From contig NZ_CP009920.1 of the NCBI RefSeq assembly GCF_000832985.1, forward strand, positions 1,922,001 through 1,986,000: a DNA stretch of 64,000 nucleotides. The letters run 5' to 3'. This document shows, piece by piece, positions 17,558-26,110 of this stretch; position 1 is the stretch's first letter, and every line of letters begins with the position of its first letter. Origin of the DNA: Priestia megaterium NBRC 15308 = ATCC 14581. Lineage in GTDB: Bacteria; Bacillota; Bacilli; Bacillales; Bacillaceae_H. A model generated the notes under the pieces. It was not told the origin of the DNA. It saw only the letters and a list, made by a program, of their open reading frames with translations, and searched no databases. Both the position numbers and the translations under genes were made by a program.

Positions 17558-17592
17558 TGTTAAATTTATTTGAATTATACTTAATAAATTTA
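17558..17592. promoter_or_regulatory. Candidate GbsR operator and -10 element of gbsR
   Basis: TAAATTTATT (17561-17570) and AATAAATTTA (17583-17592) are perfect inverted arms with a 12-base spacer that contains TATAAT on the minus strand (17574-17579). The outer pattern TTGTTAA...TTAATAA spans 30 bases, close to the 31-base TTGTTAA...TTAACAA at gbsA. Confidence 0.5.
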
Positions 17593-17640
17593 ATGATACA
17601 TGATAAAAAGGAAAAAAACAGAAATTTAGTTCGATTTTTT

Positions 17641-17676
17641 TGATAAAAAAGAAGCCTTTCTCTTGAAGAGAAAGAC
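17641..17676 (-). terminator. Terminator of fliW-csrA
   Basis: Stem CTTTCTCT/AGAGAAAG with a 3-base loop, followed on the minus strand by GCTTCTTTTTT. It ends the unit before gbsR, where hag would begin in B. subtilis. Confidence 0.85.
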
Positions 17677-17768
17677 TTAAGACATAGTGGGGAATACTAT
17701 ATGTTTATCTTTCCCGATTTAGATATTATTTATACCGTATATTTTTGATTATTTTCAAACTGATCGTT

Positions 17769-17999
17769 TTATTTCTTTTTCGGTAATTGTTTCAGCATGT
17801 CAATAGCATGTAATGTAATTTGAGAAGCACTTTTATTTTCGTTACGTATTTCTTCATAAATCTCTTGTCTATGAATATCTACAGACTTTGGAGCTTGAAT
17901 TCCTAACTTTACTTGATCACCATTAACTGCAAGGACGGTCACTTCAATTTCATCACCTATTTTGATTGTTTCATTTAACTTTCGTGTTAAAACAAGCAT
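17769..17999 (-). CDS. csrA: Translational regulator CsrA
   Basis: Small RNA-binding homodimer (76 residues) that blocks the ribosome site of flagellin mRNA in B. subtilis and is titrated by FliW. The sequence MLVLTRKLNETIKIGDEIEV and IQAPKSVDIHRQEIYEEI is canonical. AAGGAG precedes the ATG and fliW is 24 bp upstream in the same unit. Its usual target hag is not downstream: the gene is followed by a terminator and gbsR. Confidence 0.97.
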   Translation of the reverse strand: MLVLTRKLNETIKIGDEIEVTVLAVNGDQVKLGIQAPKSVDIHRQEIYEEIRNENKSASQITLHAIDMLKQLPKKK

Positions 18000-18023
18000 G
18001 GACTCACTCCTTATCTATTCCTC

Positions 18024-18446
18024 TTACTCAAATAACCTGTGCTTCGTTTCGTAAGCTGTATTCATTAAAATCACTTGCTTAGCAAGCTGTTTCTTTGTAT
18101 TAATAATAACAGGCGCCTGCAAATTAGCCGTTATCTTTTCCACCGAATTTGACATCGTAAGCAATACGTAAACAGCTGCATCTTCCACTTGTTGTAATTG
18201 AAGCTTTTCGATTTCCTGAGGTTCTAGTTGAAAATCATAATCTAAAAAAAACTGAAATGGATCCGTGATAATAAAAGCTACTTCTTTGGTTTGAATAGAC
18301 TGCAGAACTTGGAAAGCTTCGGCTTCTGGAAGTGGTAAAATAACAAATTCAGTTTCTTCCAAAAAACCTGGAATCCCTTGATTGAATGTCAGTGTTTGTT
18401 GATTATCTATTTCTATATCTCCATGATAGCTTGTTGAAATTTTCAT
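18024..18446 (-). CDS. fliW: Flagellar assembly factor FliW
   Basis: Cytosolic protein of 140 residues that binds either flagellin or CsrA, freeing flagellin translation when flagellin is exported. FNQGIPGFLEETEFVILPLP near residues 23-42 is the family signature. It forms a unit with csrA. In contrast to B. subtilis, a terminator hairpin separates it from flgL and yviE is missing, so it must have its own promoter or depend on readthrough. Confidence 0.96.
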   Translation of the reverse strand: MKISTSYHGDIEIDNQQTLTFNQGIPGFLEETEFVILPLPEAEAFQVLQSIQTKEVAFIITDPFQFFLDYDFQLEPQEIEKLQLQQVEDAAVYVLLTMSNSVEKITANLQAPVIINTKKQLAKQVILMNTAYETKHRLFE

Positions 18447-18495
18447 CTCATCACACCTTTGCTAATTGATTTTTTCTTGTTATCTTTTTTCATTG

Positions 18496-18530
18496 TAAAA
18501 AAGCTCCTTCTGTTTAGAAGGAACTTTTTA
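18496..18530 (-). terminator. Terminator between flgL and fliW
   Basis: Stem TCCTTCT/AGAAGGA with loop of 4 and a T-rich flank on the minus strand, overlapping the flgL stop codon. Confidence 0.8.
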
Positions 18531-19409
18531 ACGCAAGAAATCTAGCAGCGTAGGCTGAATAATTTGAGCCCCTACTCCCAAAGCAGCACGATGCACGCTT
18601 TCTTGTACGGTTAAATCCGTAATGACTTGTTCAATATCTGCATCTTCATTATTTGAAAGCATCTTAGTAGCCGTAATTTCCTGTGAATCAAGGCGGTTTT
18701 CGATCAGCTCAAGCCGATTGCTTCTTGCTCCCAATTCAGATCGCTCCGCTAATAGCGTAGACAGCTGCGTGTCTACCTGTGTAGAAAGATCTTTTAGTGA
18801 GTTTACATCATTTTGCTCAAAAGCTGTTTGAACATTGTTCATTAAGTCAAATGCACCTTGTCCAAAAATGTTTTCAGGGTGAATATTGACTCTTAACTGG
18901 ATACCTTTTGAGACTTCAACTGAAAAAGGATCCAGGTTAATATTCGATTCTATCATACCGCTTGCATTCTCACTTATAGGCGCTGTTCCTACATTTACAC
19001 CGTTAAAGATATAGTTTCCTGCCACCTGCGTATTGCCTACTTGCATATAATCCAGCTTTAACTGTTCAATTTCACGTGCAATCGCTTGACGGTCATCACT
19101 TTCATTCGTACCGTTTAACCCTTGCACGACCAACTCCTTAGTGCGCTGAAGAATGGAATTGACTTGTTCAAGTCCTGATTCTGAACTATCAAACCAAGAC
19201 TGTGCTTCTGTTAAATTACGTTTATATTGATTTACTTCAGAAAGATTCGAACGATAAGCCATTCCTTTAGTAGCCACTACCGGGTCATCAGAAGGACGAG
19301 TAATTTTCTTTCCCGTTGATAATTGGTTTTGAAGTGTTTCCAGCTTATTATAGCTATTGCTAATCTGTTTTAACGAATTAGCCGCTAACATTCCTTGTGT
19401 GACGCGCAT
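18528..19409 (-). CDS. flgL: Hook-filament junction protein FlgL (HAP3)
   Basis: Junction protein between hook and filament, 293 residues, flagellin-like. The N-terminus MRVTQGMLAANSLKQISNSY and TGKKITRPSDDPVVATKGMAY are typical, as is the C-terminal helix ending in TLLDFLR. It begins two bases after the flgK stop and is translated behind GGAGG that overlaps the flgK end, so coupling is expected. Confidence 0.95.
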   Translation of the reverse strand: MRVTQGMLAANSLKQISNSYNKLETLQNQLSTGKKITRPSDDPVVATKGMAYRSNLSEVNQYKRNLTEAQSWFDSSESGLEQVNSILQRTKELVVQGLNGTNESDDRQAIAREIEQLKLDYMQVGNTQVAGNYIFNGVNVGTAPISENASGMIESNINLDPFSVEVSKGIQLRVNIHPENIFGQGAFDLMNNVQTAFEQNDVNSLKDLSTQVDTQLSTLLAERSELGARSNRLELIENRLDSQEITATKMLSNNEDADIEQVITDLTVQESVHRAALGVGAQIIQPTLLDFLR

Positions 19410-19411
19410 CT

Positions 19412-20935
19412 TTACCTTCCTCCAGTTCCAAGACCGTTTACAATTTTATCAAGCATTTCATCAATCATAGTCACCATACGGGCACTAGCGTTATATGCAT
19501 GCTGAAACTGAATCATATTGGTCATCTCTTCATCTAATGAAACTGCACTGATAGACTGGCGCCTTTGCTCTACAGCTCCCTGAAGGGTTTCTGAATTACT
19601 TTTTAAGCGGTTGGCTTGTTGGGCATCTACTGACATTTGGCCAATAACAGATTGATAAAAGCCATCTAGGGAAACAGCTTGATTCCCGGAATTAATAAGC
19701 ACCTTTTGACGAAATTGAGACAATAGCTGAGCAGTTTTTCCATCTCCTTTGCGACCAGTTCCATCATCCCCAGAGGAGCCCGAAGAAGCAGCAGCAATAT
19801 TGTTTGTGTTTTGTTTAATTTTATCAGCAATAACAATTCCAGTTGCAGCCCCTTCTTTCTGAGAAATCTCATTAAAAAAGGACATACCAGTATCACCATC
19901 TAGTGTGACACCTTGTTGGTGCTTATCATTAAACCAATTTACAAATTCATATGCCATTTCATCTAAATCATCAATCATTGAAGCGTAAACACCTGTTTTA
20001 TTACCACTATTATCTATATATCCAGAAGCCTCAATTAACCCTTTAAGTTTTCCTTGAGGAAATGACTCAGGGTTCCGTATCTCATCCCCTATATGAATTT
20101 CCGTCACATAGGAATCTTGATTTGTTTTCAAACTGATGGCATTTACTTGATGAGTTTTCCCATCTAAAAGAGTAATAGGCCCCTGAGACGTTTGAAGCTG
20201 AACCGTTACCACTCCTTCTGACGTTGCAGAAGCGTTCCCGCTGCTTTTTGTATACTCTAAAGAAACCGGCATAAATTTAGAAATCTCATCTAGCAGCCGA
20301 TCTCTTTCATCATACAAATCATTAGGCAAATAGCCATTCGGTTCTACGTTTTGTATTTGTTGGTTCACATTACTTATTTGCTCTAACAAAGAATTCACTT
20401 GTGTTACCGCTACGTCACGCTCGTTTTGTAAATCACTTTGAACCGTTTTTAAAGAAGTAGATAAATAAGAGAAAGTATCGCCTACTGCTTCGGCTCGTTC
20501 AATCATAACAGACCTGGCTCCTGCTTCTGAAGGGTGTGAAGCTACATCTTGAACGGACTCAAAGAATTGATTAAAAACAGCTGAAAGTCCATCTTCAGTA
20601 GGTTCATTCATAATTTCCTCCATTTTTTCAAGAGCACCAGCGCGCGCATCCCAATACCCCACTTTAATGGTTTCATCTCGATACTGGGTATCTAAAAATG
20701 TATCACGTATTCGCTCTACCGTGCTGGCTTCTACTCCCATTCCTATTTGGCCCGCAGTTCCAGTCTGATTCATCCCTGGGGCTGGATAAGCTGGGAACGT
20801 TTCTAAACTTACTCGCTGACGCGTATAGCCCGGCGTATTTGCATTAGATACGTTATGGCCAATCGTGTAAAGAGCCGCTTGTTGGGCATCCATTCCTCGT
20901 TTAGCCACCTGCAAACCATGAAATGTTGAACTCAT
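19412..20935 (-). CDS. flgK: Hook-filament junction protein FlgK (HAP1)
   Basis: Hook-associated protein 1, 507 residues, exported by the flagellar type III system. The N-terminal rod signature is SSTFHGLQVAKRGMDAQQAA with GHNVSNANTPGYTRQRV, and the C-terminal helix EEMTNMIQFQHAYNASARM is the conserved D0 segment. A Gly/Ser-rich stretch near residue 390 is a variable loop. It lies between flgN, its export chaperone, and flgL. Confidence 0.96.
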   Translation of the reverse strand: MSSTFHGLQVAKRGMDAQQAALYTIGHNVSNANTPGYTRQRVSLETFPAYPAPGMNQTGTAGQIGMGVEASTVERIRDTFLDTQYRDETIKVGYWDARAGALEKMEEIMNEPTEDGLSAVFNQFFESVQDVASHPSEAGARSVMIERAEAVGDTFSYLSTSLKTVQSDLQNERDVAVTQVNSLLEQISNVNQQIQNVEPNGYLPNDLYDERDRLLDEISKFMPVSLEYTKSSGNASATSEGVVTVQLQTSQGPITLLDGKTHQVNAISLKTNQDSYVTEIHIGDEIRNPESFPQGKLKGLIEASGYIDNSGNKTGVYASMIDDLDEMAYEFVNWFNDKHQQGVTLDGDTGMSFFNEISQKEGAATGIVIADKIKQNTNNIAAASSGSSGDDGTGRKGDGKTAQLLSQFRQKVLINSGNQAVSLDGFYQSVIGQMSVDAQQANRLKSNSETLQGAVEQRRQSISAVSLDEEMTNMIQFQHAYNASARMVTMIDEMLDKIVNGLGTGGR

Positions 20936-20953
20936 TCTGCTTTCCTCCGTTCT

Positions 20954-21421
20954 TTATGCCTTCGAATTAAAAATAGAGTTTGATTGAAACGATCTATTAT
21001 TTGTTTTTGTGTAATTGAACGAATCCTCTCGTTTCGATGGAACAAGAAGGTCTAGTTCGGTATGAATCAGCTGCAAAGACTGTGTGAGCAGCTGATTGTT
21101 TAAGTCATTTGCATACTTTATATCTTGAATTATATCTATTAGCTGTTTTTGAAAGGGTATCAAGATGGAGTACTCAGAGAATGAGCCTGCTATTTCTTCA
21201 ATGGAGCGAGCAGCATGTCCGCTTTTTTCCATCGCTTCTATACGTTTTGTTTCCAGTGCAGAAATAGCAGCTATATGAGATTGCTCTTTTTGCAAAGAAG
21301 CCGTCAATGCCTTTACATCTTGTTTAATAATAAAGTTCGTTTTCTCTTTAACAATGACAGACAAACTTTTGTGAAGCGTTACTTGTTTTTCTAGTATCGT
21401 TTGAATTTCTTGCACGTTCAA
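20954..21421 (-). CDS. flgN: FlgN-type export chaperone for FlgK and FlgL
   Basis: A 155-residue coiled, helical protein in the position of B. subtilis yvyG/flgN, between flgM and flgK. FlgN chaperones keep hook-associated proteins soluble for export. The start is TTG at 21421, ten bases after AAAGGA; no better ATG is available. The call rests on position, length and heptad-like helical pattern. Confidence 0.85.
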   Translation of the reverse strand: MNVQEIQTILEKQVTLHKSLSVIVKEKTNFIIKQDVKALTASLQKEQSHIAAISALETKRIEAMEKSGHAARSIEEIAGSFSEYSILIPFQKQLIDIIQDIKYANDLNNQLLTQSLQLIHTELDLLVPSKREDSFNYTKTNNRSFQSNSIFNSKA

Positions 21422-21436
21422 TCAATGTCAGTCCTT

Positions 21437-21691
21437 TTATTTTTTATAGAAATCTACAATACTTTTAGCAATTTCTTTTCCGTTAATTTCGTATGTTCCG
21501 CTGTTAATTTGCTGTTTTAGTTTCTCCAATTTTTCAAGTCTTTCTGGAGATGGTTCATTTCCCTGAAGTTTCTTCGCCTCAGATGAAATATGAATCTGAT
21601 CTTGTGGATTCTTTTTAGAGACCTGTTCTGTTTTTTCTGATTGTTTTTTGTACGGATTTATTCCAAATAAGTTCGATGGGTTAATCTTCAT
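21437..21691 (-). CDS. flgM: Anti-sigma-D factor FlgM
   Basis: Small inhibitor (84 residues) of the motility sigma factor SigD, exported once the hook is complete so that late flagellar genes switch on. The start MKINPSNLFGINPYKKQ and the C-terminal ERLEKLEKLKQQINSGTYEI with KEIAKSIVDFYKK are the family signature. The ATG at 21691 has GAGGTG six bases upstream; three codons further upstream lie in that ribosome site. A very good sigma-D promoter lies about 45 bases before it. Confidence 0.95.
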   Translation of the reverse strand: MKINPSNLFGINPYKKQSEKTEQVSKKNPQDQIHISSEAKKLQGNEPSPERLEKLEKLKQQINSGTYEINGKEIAKSIVDFYKK

Positions 21692-21736
21692 CTCTCTCAC
21701 CTCTTTTTATATTTGTATCCGTTATCTCTATTCATT

Positions 21737-21763
21737 ATATCGGAATTTCAGCCTAAACCTTTA
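21737..21763 (-). promoter_or_regulatory. Sigma-D promoter of flgM
   Basis: On the minus strand TAAA, 15 bases, TCCGATAT, one base off the sigma-D consensus TAAA-N15-GCCGATAT. Confidence 0.85.
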
Positions 21764-21850
21764 GCATCGGCAAAGAAGTTGAGACCATTTTCACAGTCCA
21801 CCTTAAACATAGGTCTATAGATAGAGAATCTGCAAACACTCCGCACACTT

Positions 21851-22264
21851 TTACTCTTTTTTCCTTTCGTTAGAACGATAGGTGGGACGCGTCGGCTCTT
21901 CATTTGAACGAATTATCTCATGATTATGCTTTTCTAACCCATGTTTAATTTCTTGAGAGCATGAATGACAGAGTTTACCTTCTCGAATCTGAGCGTTGCA
22001 TTGCATGCATGGATAGCTTATGTTTGGAAAGTTCGTTAGCACTAATCGACCTTGTCGAATAAATTGATGAATTAACGAATCTGAAACGCCCGTTTCTTTC
22101 ATTACTTCGTAAGTCGTTGCTGTACGATTTGCTCTCTTCTTCAAGAATGAAGAAACACGTTGAAACAGAGCTTCTTCTTTGTCAAAACATGATTTACATA
22201 TGTTTATTGATCCACTTTTTACAAATAAATGACCGCATTCCCTGCAATTATCTAACGTTCCCAT
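21851..22264 (-). CDS. yvyF: YvyF-type flagellar operon protein
   Basis: A 137-residue protein with N-terminal zinc-ribbon type cysteines (CRECGHLFVKSGSINICKSC, residues 8-27), a helical DNA-binding-like middle with MKETGVSDSLIHQFIRQGRL, and a second Cys pair set near 95-115. It matches the TIGR03826/YvyF family, found between comFC and flgM in Bacillus. The function is not established; the MerR/winged-helix-like middle suggests regulation. Confidence 0.85.
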   Translation of the reverse strand: MGTLDNCRECGHLFVKSGSINICKSCFDKEEALFQRVSSFLKKRANRTATTYEVMKETGVSDSLIHQFIRQGRLVLTNFPNISYPCMQCNAQIREGKLCHSCSQEIKHGLEKHNHEIIRSNEEPTRPTYRSNERKKE

Positions 22265-22325
22265 ATTCGAAACTCCTCATTTGTTTTTTATTTTACTATC
22301 GGTCAAATTTTTAAATTATACATCT

Positions 22326-23018
22326 TCATGCGCGAATTAAAGTGAGCGAACGAACTGAACGTGCTCCAGCTTCCTGCAAACAATTTGCCGCTTGGCGCAC
22401 AGTTGCTCCTGTTGTATAAATATCATCAATCAAGAGAAATTCTTGATTCGTAACCATTGAGGAATCGACTACTTTAAATTCCAGTCTTTCTGCCAGCCGA
22501 CTTCGCCTATTTTTCTTTGATTGCTTTGTTCCTGAACAGCGAACAAGAGGCATTTCTATGTTGCCACTGATCAGTTCAGCTAGCGCTAAAGATTGGTTAA
22601 ACCCTCTCTCATATAATCTCTCGTCCGTTAAAGGTATAGGAACTAGTATAGCTTTTGGATTACATTCTTTTTTATAAAACTTATACCACTGCTCCTTGAA
22701 TGCTTGGATAATTTCATAATCTCCTTGAAATTTAAAACGTTCTATTATGCTTTGCATAAAATCATTGTACGCATAAAGAGAACGGTTAAAAAAAGAAGCA
22801 TCATTCCATTTCTGACAGTCCATACATGTGTCTAGCTCATAATGAGAAGAAGCCAGGTCTGCAAGAGAACGGCCGCATCCCCTGCAAATGCTGCTGATGA
22901 TGATGGGACATTTTTGCAAGCAAACAGTGCAAATTCTGTCCGTTGAAGAAGGTTTTAACAATGACCTCCAATCGAAAGAAGAGACAAGAGGTTCAAAACA
23001 AATCAGACATATTGTCAT
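22326..23018 (-). CDS. comFC: ComFC, competence phosphoribosyltransferase-like protein
   Basis: Cytosolic protein of 230 residues needed for DNA uptake, with an N-terminal four-Cys zinc site (CLICFEPL, CTVCLQKC, CRGCG) and a C-terminal phosphoribosyltransferase fold marked by LLIDDIYTTGATVRQA near residues 190-205. It partners with ComFA. The ATG overlaps the comFA stop by four bases (ATGA), so translation is coupled; comFB, which lies between them in B. subtilis, is absent. Confidence 0.95.
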   Translation of the reverse strand: MTICLICFEPLVSSFDWRSLLKPSSTDRICTVCLQKCPIIISSICRGCGRSLADLASSHYELDTCMDCQKWNDASFFNRSLYAYNDFMQSIIERFKFQGDYEIIQAFKEQWYKFYKKECNPKAILVPIPLTDERLYERGFNQSLALAELISGNIEMPLVRCSGTKQSKKNRRSRLAERLEFKVVDSSMVTNQEFLLIDDIYTTGATVRQAANCLQEAGARSVRSLTLIRA

Positions 23019-24505
23019 CGATCAACCAGCCCTTCCTTATAAGCTAGAGCATTCATATATTCAATATGCTCTTTTGCTTTTCGTATAGACAGAGACTGCC
23101 CATAATGAAAAAACACCACGTCTCCCGTTGGAAATTGAGCACTCCTCCCCACTCTTCCTGAAATCTGAACAAGAGCACTTTCAGTAAAAATCGTTTCTTC
23201 TGCTCCCAATACTGCAACATCTATGTTGGGAACCGTTACGCCTCGCTCTAATATTGTTGTCGTTACTAAAATAACGAGCTGCCCTTCTCTAAATTTCATT
23301 ACTTTTTCTTTTCGCTGGGAATCTTCAGCATGGACACCGTCTACCTTTTCCGTCAACTTCCGAATCATGTCTGTGATCGGAGCAATCCACTTAATTTGCG
23401 GGACGAAGATAAAGCATTGTTTCCCTTCATTTATTCTTTTTTTCAGCCATTTCTCAACATTAGCAGGCAAAGTATTTGTTTTCATTTTTTTCTTCCAATT
23501 GCCACACCATTCAAACCGGGGAACAGGAATAAGCATTCGGTGATAGCGGGCTGGAATTTTAACTACTTGTTTTTTACCTTGCTCAACGTCTTTTTTTAAT
23601 GATTCATTTGGAGTCGCTGTTAAATAAATCTTTGATGCAGCGTGTTTAGCTGCTTTTGCAACAGCATAGTGCAGCATAGGCTCTGTCGAATACGGGAATG
23701 CATCTACTTCGTCAATAATCAGCACATCGAATGCTTGATAATAATGCAGAAGTTGATGAGTGGTGGAAATAATAAGAGAGGATTCATGAAAACGGTCTGT
23801 GCTGCCTCCATACATAGCCAGCACAGACATATCCGGGAATGCTGATTGAATTCTTGGCTTTAACTCAATAACTACATCTGTTCTTGGAGTAGCAATACAG
23901 ACTTTCTTTCCGCTGTTCAACGCTGCTTCAATACCTTTAAATAAAATTTCCGTTTTTCCTGCTCCGCAAACAGCCCAAATTAACAGCTCTTCATCCTTTT
24001 TTATAGCTTGAATGAGTTCATTTGAAGCACGTTCTTGAGCTTTAGACAGCATTCCTTTCCAATTCATCACGCTGCTTTTTGGCAGGACATTACTTGTTGG
24101 TCCTTCCCAGTTTATAAAAGGTGTGCACTCACTTACTTTCCCCATTGCAATACATGCTCGGCAATAGCAGCACTCCTGGTGACATCTACTGCATGGAAAT
24201 GAAGCAAAATAAAAGGGGCTATCACTTCCACACCGGTTGCATTTATATCCGTTTTCTTTCTGGGTAAGTGCTTTTTGATAGGAAATATATCCGTTTAGAT
24301 AATGTTCATGAATGAGAGATAAAGGATAGGGAGTCTGAGTTAGCAGAAGCTGCTTTCCGCTTAGAGAGCGCTGAAGATCTAAAGAGTAGGGGTATGAAGG
24401 ATTTAAAGGTGGAGTTCTCCACGTATCGAGTTTTGAGAGAGGAAAAGCAGCTGGGCTAGGTACTTGAACGGGATTTAGCAATTCTTGTTTAACAGTAAAA
24501 AGCAT
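23015..24505 (-). CDS. comFA: ComFA, DEAD-box ATPase for uptake of transforming DNA
   Basis: Superfamily 2 helicase-like ATPase that powers single-strand DNA transport into the cell during transformation. About 496 residues: an N-terminal Cys-rich zinc-binding region (CNRCG ... CSRCHQECCYCRAC, about 90-125), Walker A VCGAGKTEI near 180, DEVD box LIIDEVDAFPYST near 265, and the C-terminal helicase domain with TTTILERGVTVPN and QISGRVGRSAQ. The ATG at 24505 lies eight bases after AAAGGA; the longer reading from 24538 lacks a ribosome site. A single candidate ComK half-site lies upstream. Confidence 0.95.
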   Translation of the reverse strand: MLFTVKQELLNPVQVPSPAAFPLSKLDTWRTPPLNPSYPYSLDLQRSLSGKQLLLTQTPYPLSLIHEHYLNGYISYQKALTQKENGYKCNRCGSDSPFYFASFPCSRCHQECCYCRACIAMGKVSECTPFINWEGPTSNVLPKSSVMNWKGMLSKAQERASNELIQAIKKDEELLIWAVCGAGKTEILFKGIEAALNSGKKVCIATPRTDVVIELKPRIQSAFPDMSVLAMYGGSTDRFHESSLIISTTHQLLHYYQAFDVLIIDEVDAFPYSTEPMLHYAVAKAAKHAASKIYLTATPNESLKKDVEQGKKQVVKIPARYHRMLIPVPRFEWCGNWKKKMKTNTLPANVEKWLKKRINEGKQCFIFVPQIKWIAPITDMIRKLTEKVDGVHAEDSQRKEKVMKFREGQLVILVTTTILERGVTVPNIDVAVLGAEETIFTESALVQISGRVGRSAQFPTGDVVFFHYGQSLSIRKAKEHIEYMNALAYKEGLVDR

Positions 24506-24551
24506 ATCTTCATTCCTTTCCATGTTTATCGTACACATCTATATACGCAAA

Positions 24552-24564
24552 AAAAGGTGTTTTT
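24552..24564. promoter_or_regulatory. Candidate ComK box half (AAAA-N5-TTTT) before comFA
   Basis: AAAA-GGTGT-TTTT lies about 50 bases before the comFA start. ComK normally needs two such boxes at fixed spacing; only one is clear, and the degV terminator sequence is adjacent. Confidence 0.3.
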
Positions 24565-24570
24565 TCCTGC

Positions 24571-24598
24571 AAAAAACCAAATCAAATGATTTGGTTTT
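24571..24598 (-). terminator. Terminator of degV
   Basis: A 12-bp perfect stem AAAACCAAATCA/TGATTTGGTTTT with a tight loop and T run on the minus strand. Confidence 0.85.
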
Positions 24599-24601
24599 CG
24601 A

Positions 24602-25447
24602 TTACTTTTTATACCAGCCTATACCGATGGCACCTTCACCTAAATGCGTGCCAATCACAGCGCCAAAATAAGAAAGACTCCATTCAATATGAGGATATTC
24701 TTGTTCTAAGTCTCGTTGAATTTCTTTTGCTTCATTTTCACGATTAGAATGAATAACTACAGCTTTCATAGGTACATTTTCTTTTGCATCCTCATCAAGA
24801 AGCTCCGTGATTCGTTTTAACGCTCGCTTACGCGTACGAATTTTTTCAAATGGAACAATTTTTTTAGATTCAAAATGCAGCACTGGCTTTACTTGAAGCA
24901 GACTGCCGATAATAGCCTGAGCAGCATTTAGGCGACCTCCACGCTGCAAGTGAGATAAATCATCTACCATAAAATACGCACGCATTGATAGTTTCATCTC
25001 TTCAAAACGCGCAATGATTTCGTCAGGATGTTTATTTAATTGGACCATCTCGGCTCCTTCAATCGCATAAAAGCCTTGAACCATACAGCTGATTTCTGAA
25101 TCAAATACGTGCACGTCAAAGTCTTCTACCATGCTACCTGCCGTCAAAGCTCCCTGATACGTTCCGCTAATTCCACTAGATAACGTAATAACGATAGCAG
25201 CATCGAATTGATCTCGTTTTAACTGTTCAAACAACTCTACAAATTCTCCGATAGCAGGCTGAGAAGTGGTTGGAAGATTTTTTGCTTCTTTAATTTTTTC
25301 AAAATATTGATCTGCAGTCATATCTACTTCTTCACGATATGTTTCTTCACCGAAAATAACGCTTAGCGGCACCATATGTATATGATAGTTTGATTGAATT
25401 TCCTCTGATATATAGGCGGTACTATCTGTAATAATTGCTGTTTTCAT
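24602..25447 (-). CDS. degV: DegV-family fatty acid-binding protein
   Basis: Cytosolic two-domain protein of 281 residues that binds a fatty acid; family members act as FakB subunits of the fatty acid kinase. The start KTAIITDSTAYISEEI, the segment TTSQPAIGEF and the ligand Ser in TLSSGISGTYQGAL near residue 95 fit. HLGEGAIGIGWYKK closes the protein. It lies beside degSU as in B. subtilis. Start choice is uncertain: ATG 25447 aligns with the family start, but the ribosome site AAAGGA is 14-15 bases away. Confidence 0.9.
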   Translation of the reverse strand: MKTAIITDSTAYISEEIQSNYHIHMVPLSVIFGEETYREEVDMTADQYFEKIKEAKNLPTTSQPAIGEFVELFEQLKRDQFDAAIVITLSSGISGTYQGALTAGSMVEDFDVHVFDSEISCMVQGFYAIEGAEMVQLNKHPDEIIARFEEMKLSMRAYFMVDDLSHLQRGGRLNAAQAIIGSLLQVKPVLHFESKKIVPFEKIRTRKRALKRITELLDEDAKENVPMKAVVIHSNRENEAKEIQRDLEQEYPHIEWSLSYFGAVIGTHLGEGAIGIGWYKK

Positions 25448-25553
25448 AAGATAGGGATCCATCCTTTGTTATATAAAATAATTTCACTCTATTCTACAAC
25501 ATTTAGAATTAAAATGCATGTAACGAGAGGTTTACCTATTAGTAAAAGCTCCC

Positions 25554-25991
25554 TCACGTATACATATTGATTAACAAACCTTGAATTTCTCCAACCCGCT
25601 TGAGTAAATTTAAACTGTCTTTTTCTTTTTGAAGGATATCATTTGTCAAGTCTACTAGTTTCGTATCCACTTCTTTCACTAACTTATATACTTTAGTCGT
25701 TCCTCTATGATTAAATCCTCTTTCTTCATGAAGTTCAAAACCATTTTTAACGGCTTCGTTCATAAACTGCTTCACAAGCGTCTTGTATTTCCGCAAAGAA
25801 TCAATAGTTTGACTTTTCACTAACTGCTTTCCCTGTTCTTCAATTTTATTTATCACTTGAGTTAAATGTTCATAGGTTAGTTCGTTTTGTTTCTTGGCCA
25901 TTACTCCTGTAAATGAAACCGAACCACTTACTTCTTTTTCTCTAATGAGATTCATGGAAGAAGAAAGACTGTTAATTCGCTGTACCTCCAC
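25554..25991 (-). CDS. YaaR-family (DUF327) protein
   Basis: A 145-residue, largely helical cytosolic protein. The blocks LRKYKTLVKQFMNEAV and HRGTTKVYKLVKEVDTKL are the signature of the YaaR/DUF327 family, which has no assigned function. Start is GTG at 25991, nine bases after AAAGGAG. In B. subtilis yaaR is elsewhere on the chromosome; here it lies directly downstream of a second FliS-like gene, between degV and degU, in a possible motility unit with a sigma-D-type promoter. Confidence 0.85.
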   Translation of the reverse strand: MEVQRINSLSSSMNLIREKEVSGSVSFTGVMAKKQNELTYEHLTQVINKIEEQGKQLVKSQTIDSLRKYKTLVKQFMNEAVKNGFELHEERGFNHRGTTKVYKLVKEVDTKLVDLTNDILQKEKDSLNLLKRVGEIQGLLINMYT

Positions 25992-26110
25992 TATGTATCT
26001 CTCCTTTCTCTGTTAGTATACACTCCATTCAATTTAGACTTTTAGATATGCTAGCTGGATTAGCTGAAAGTTTCGAGAGGCATCTGATGCTTGGATATGA
26101 TGATTCCCCT

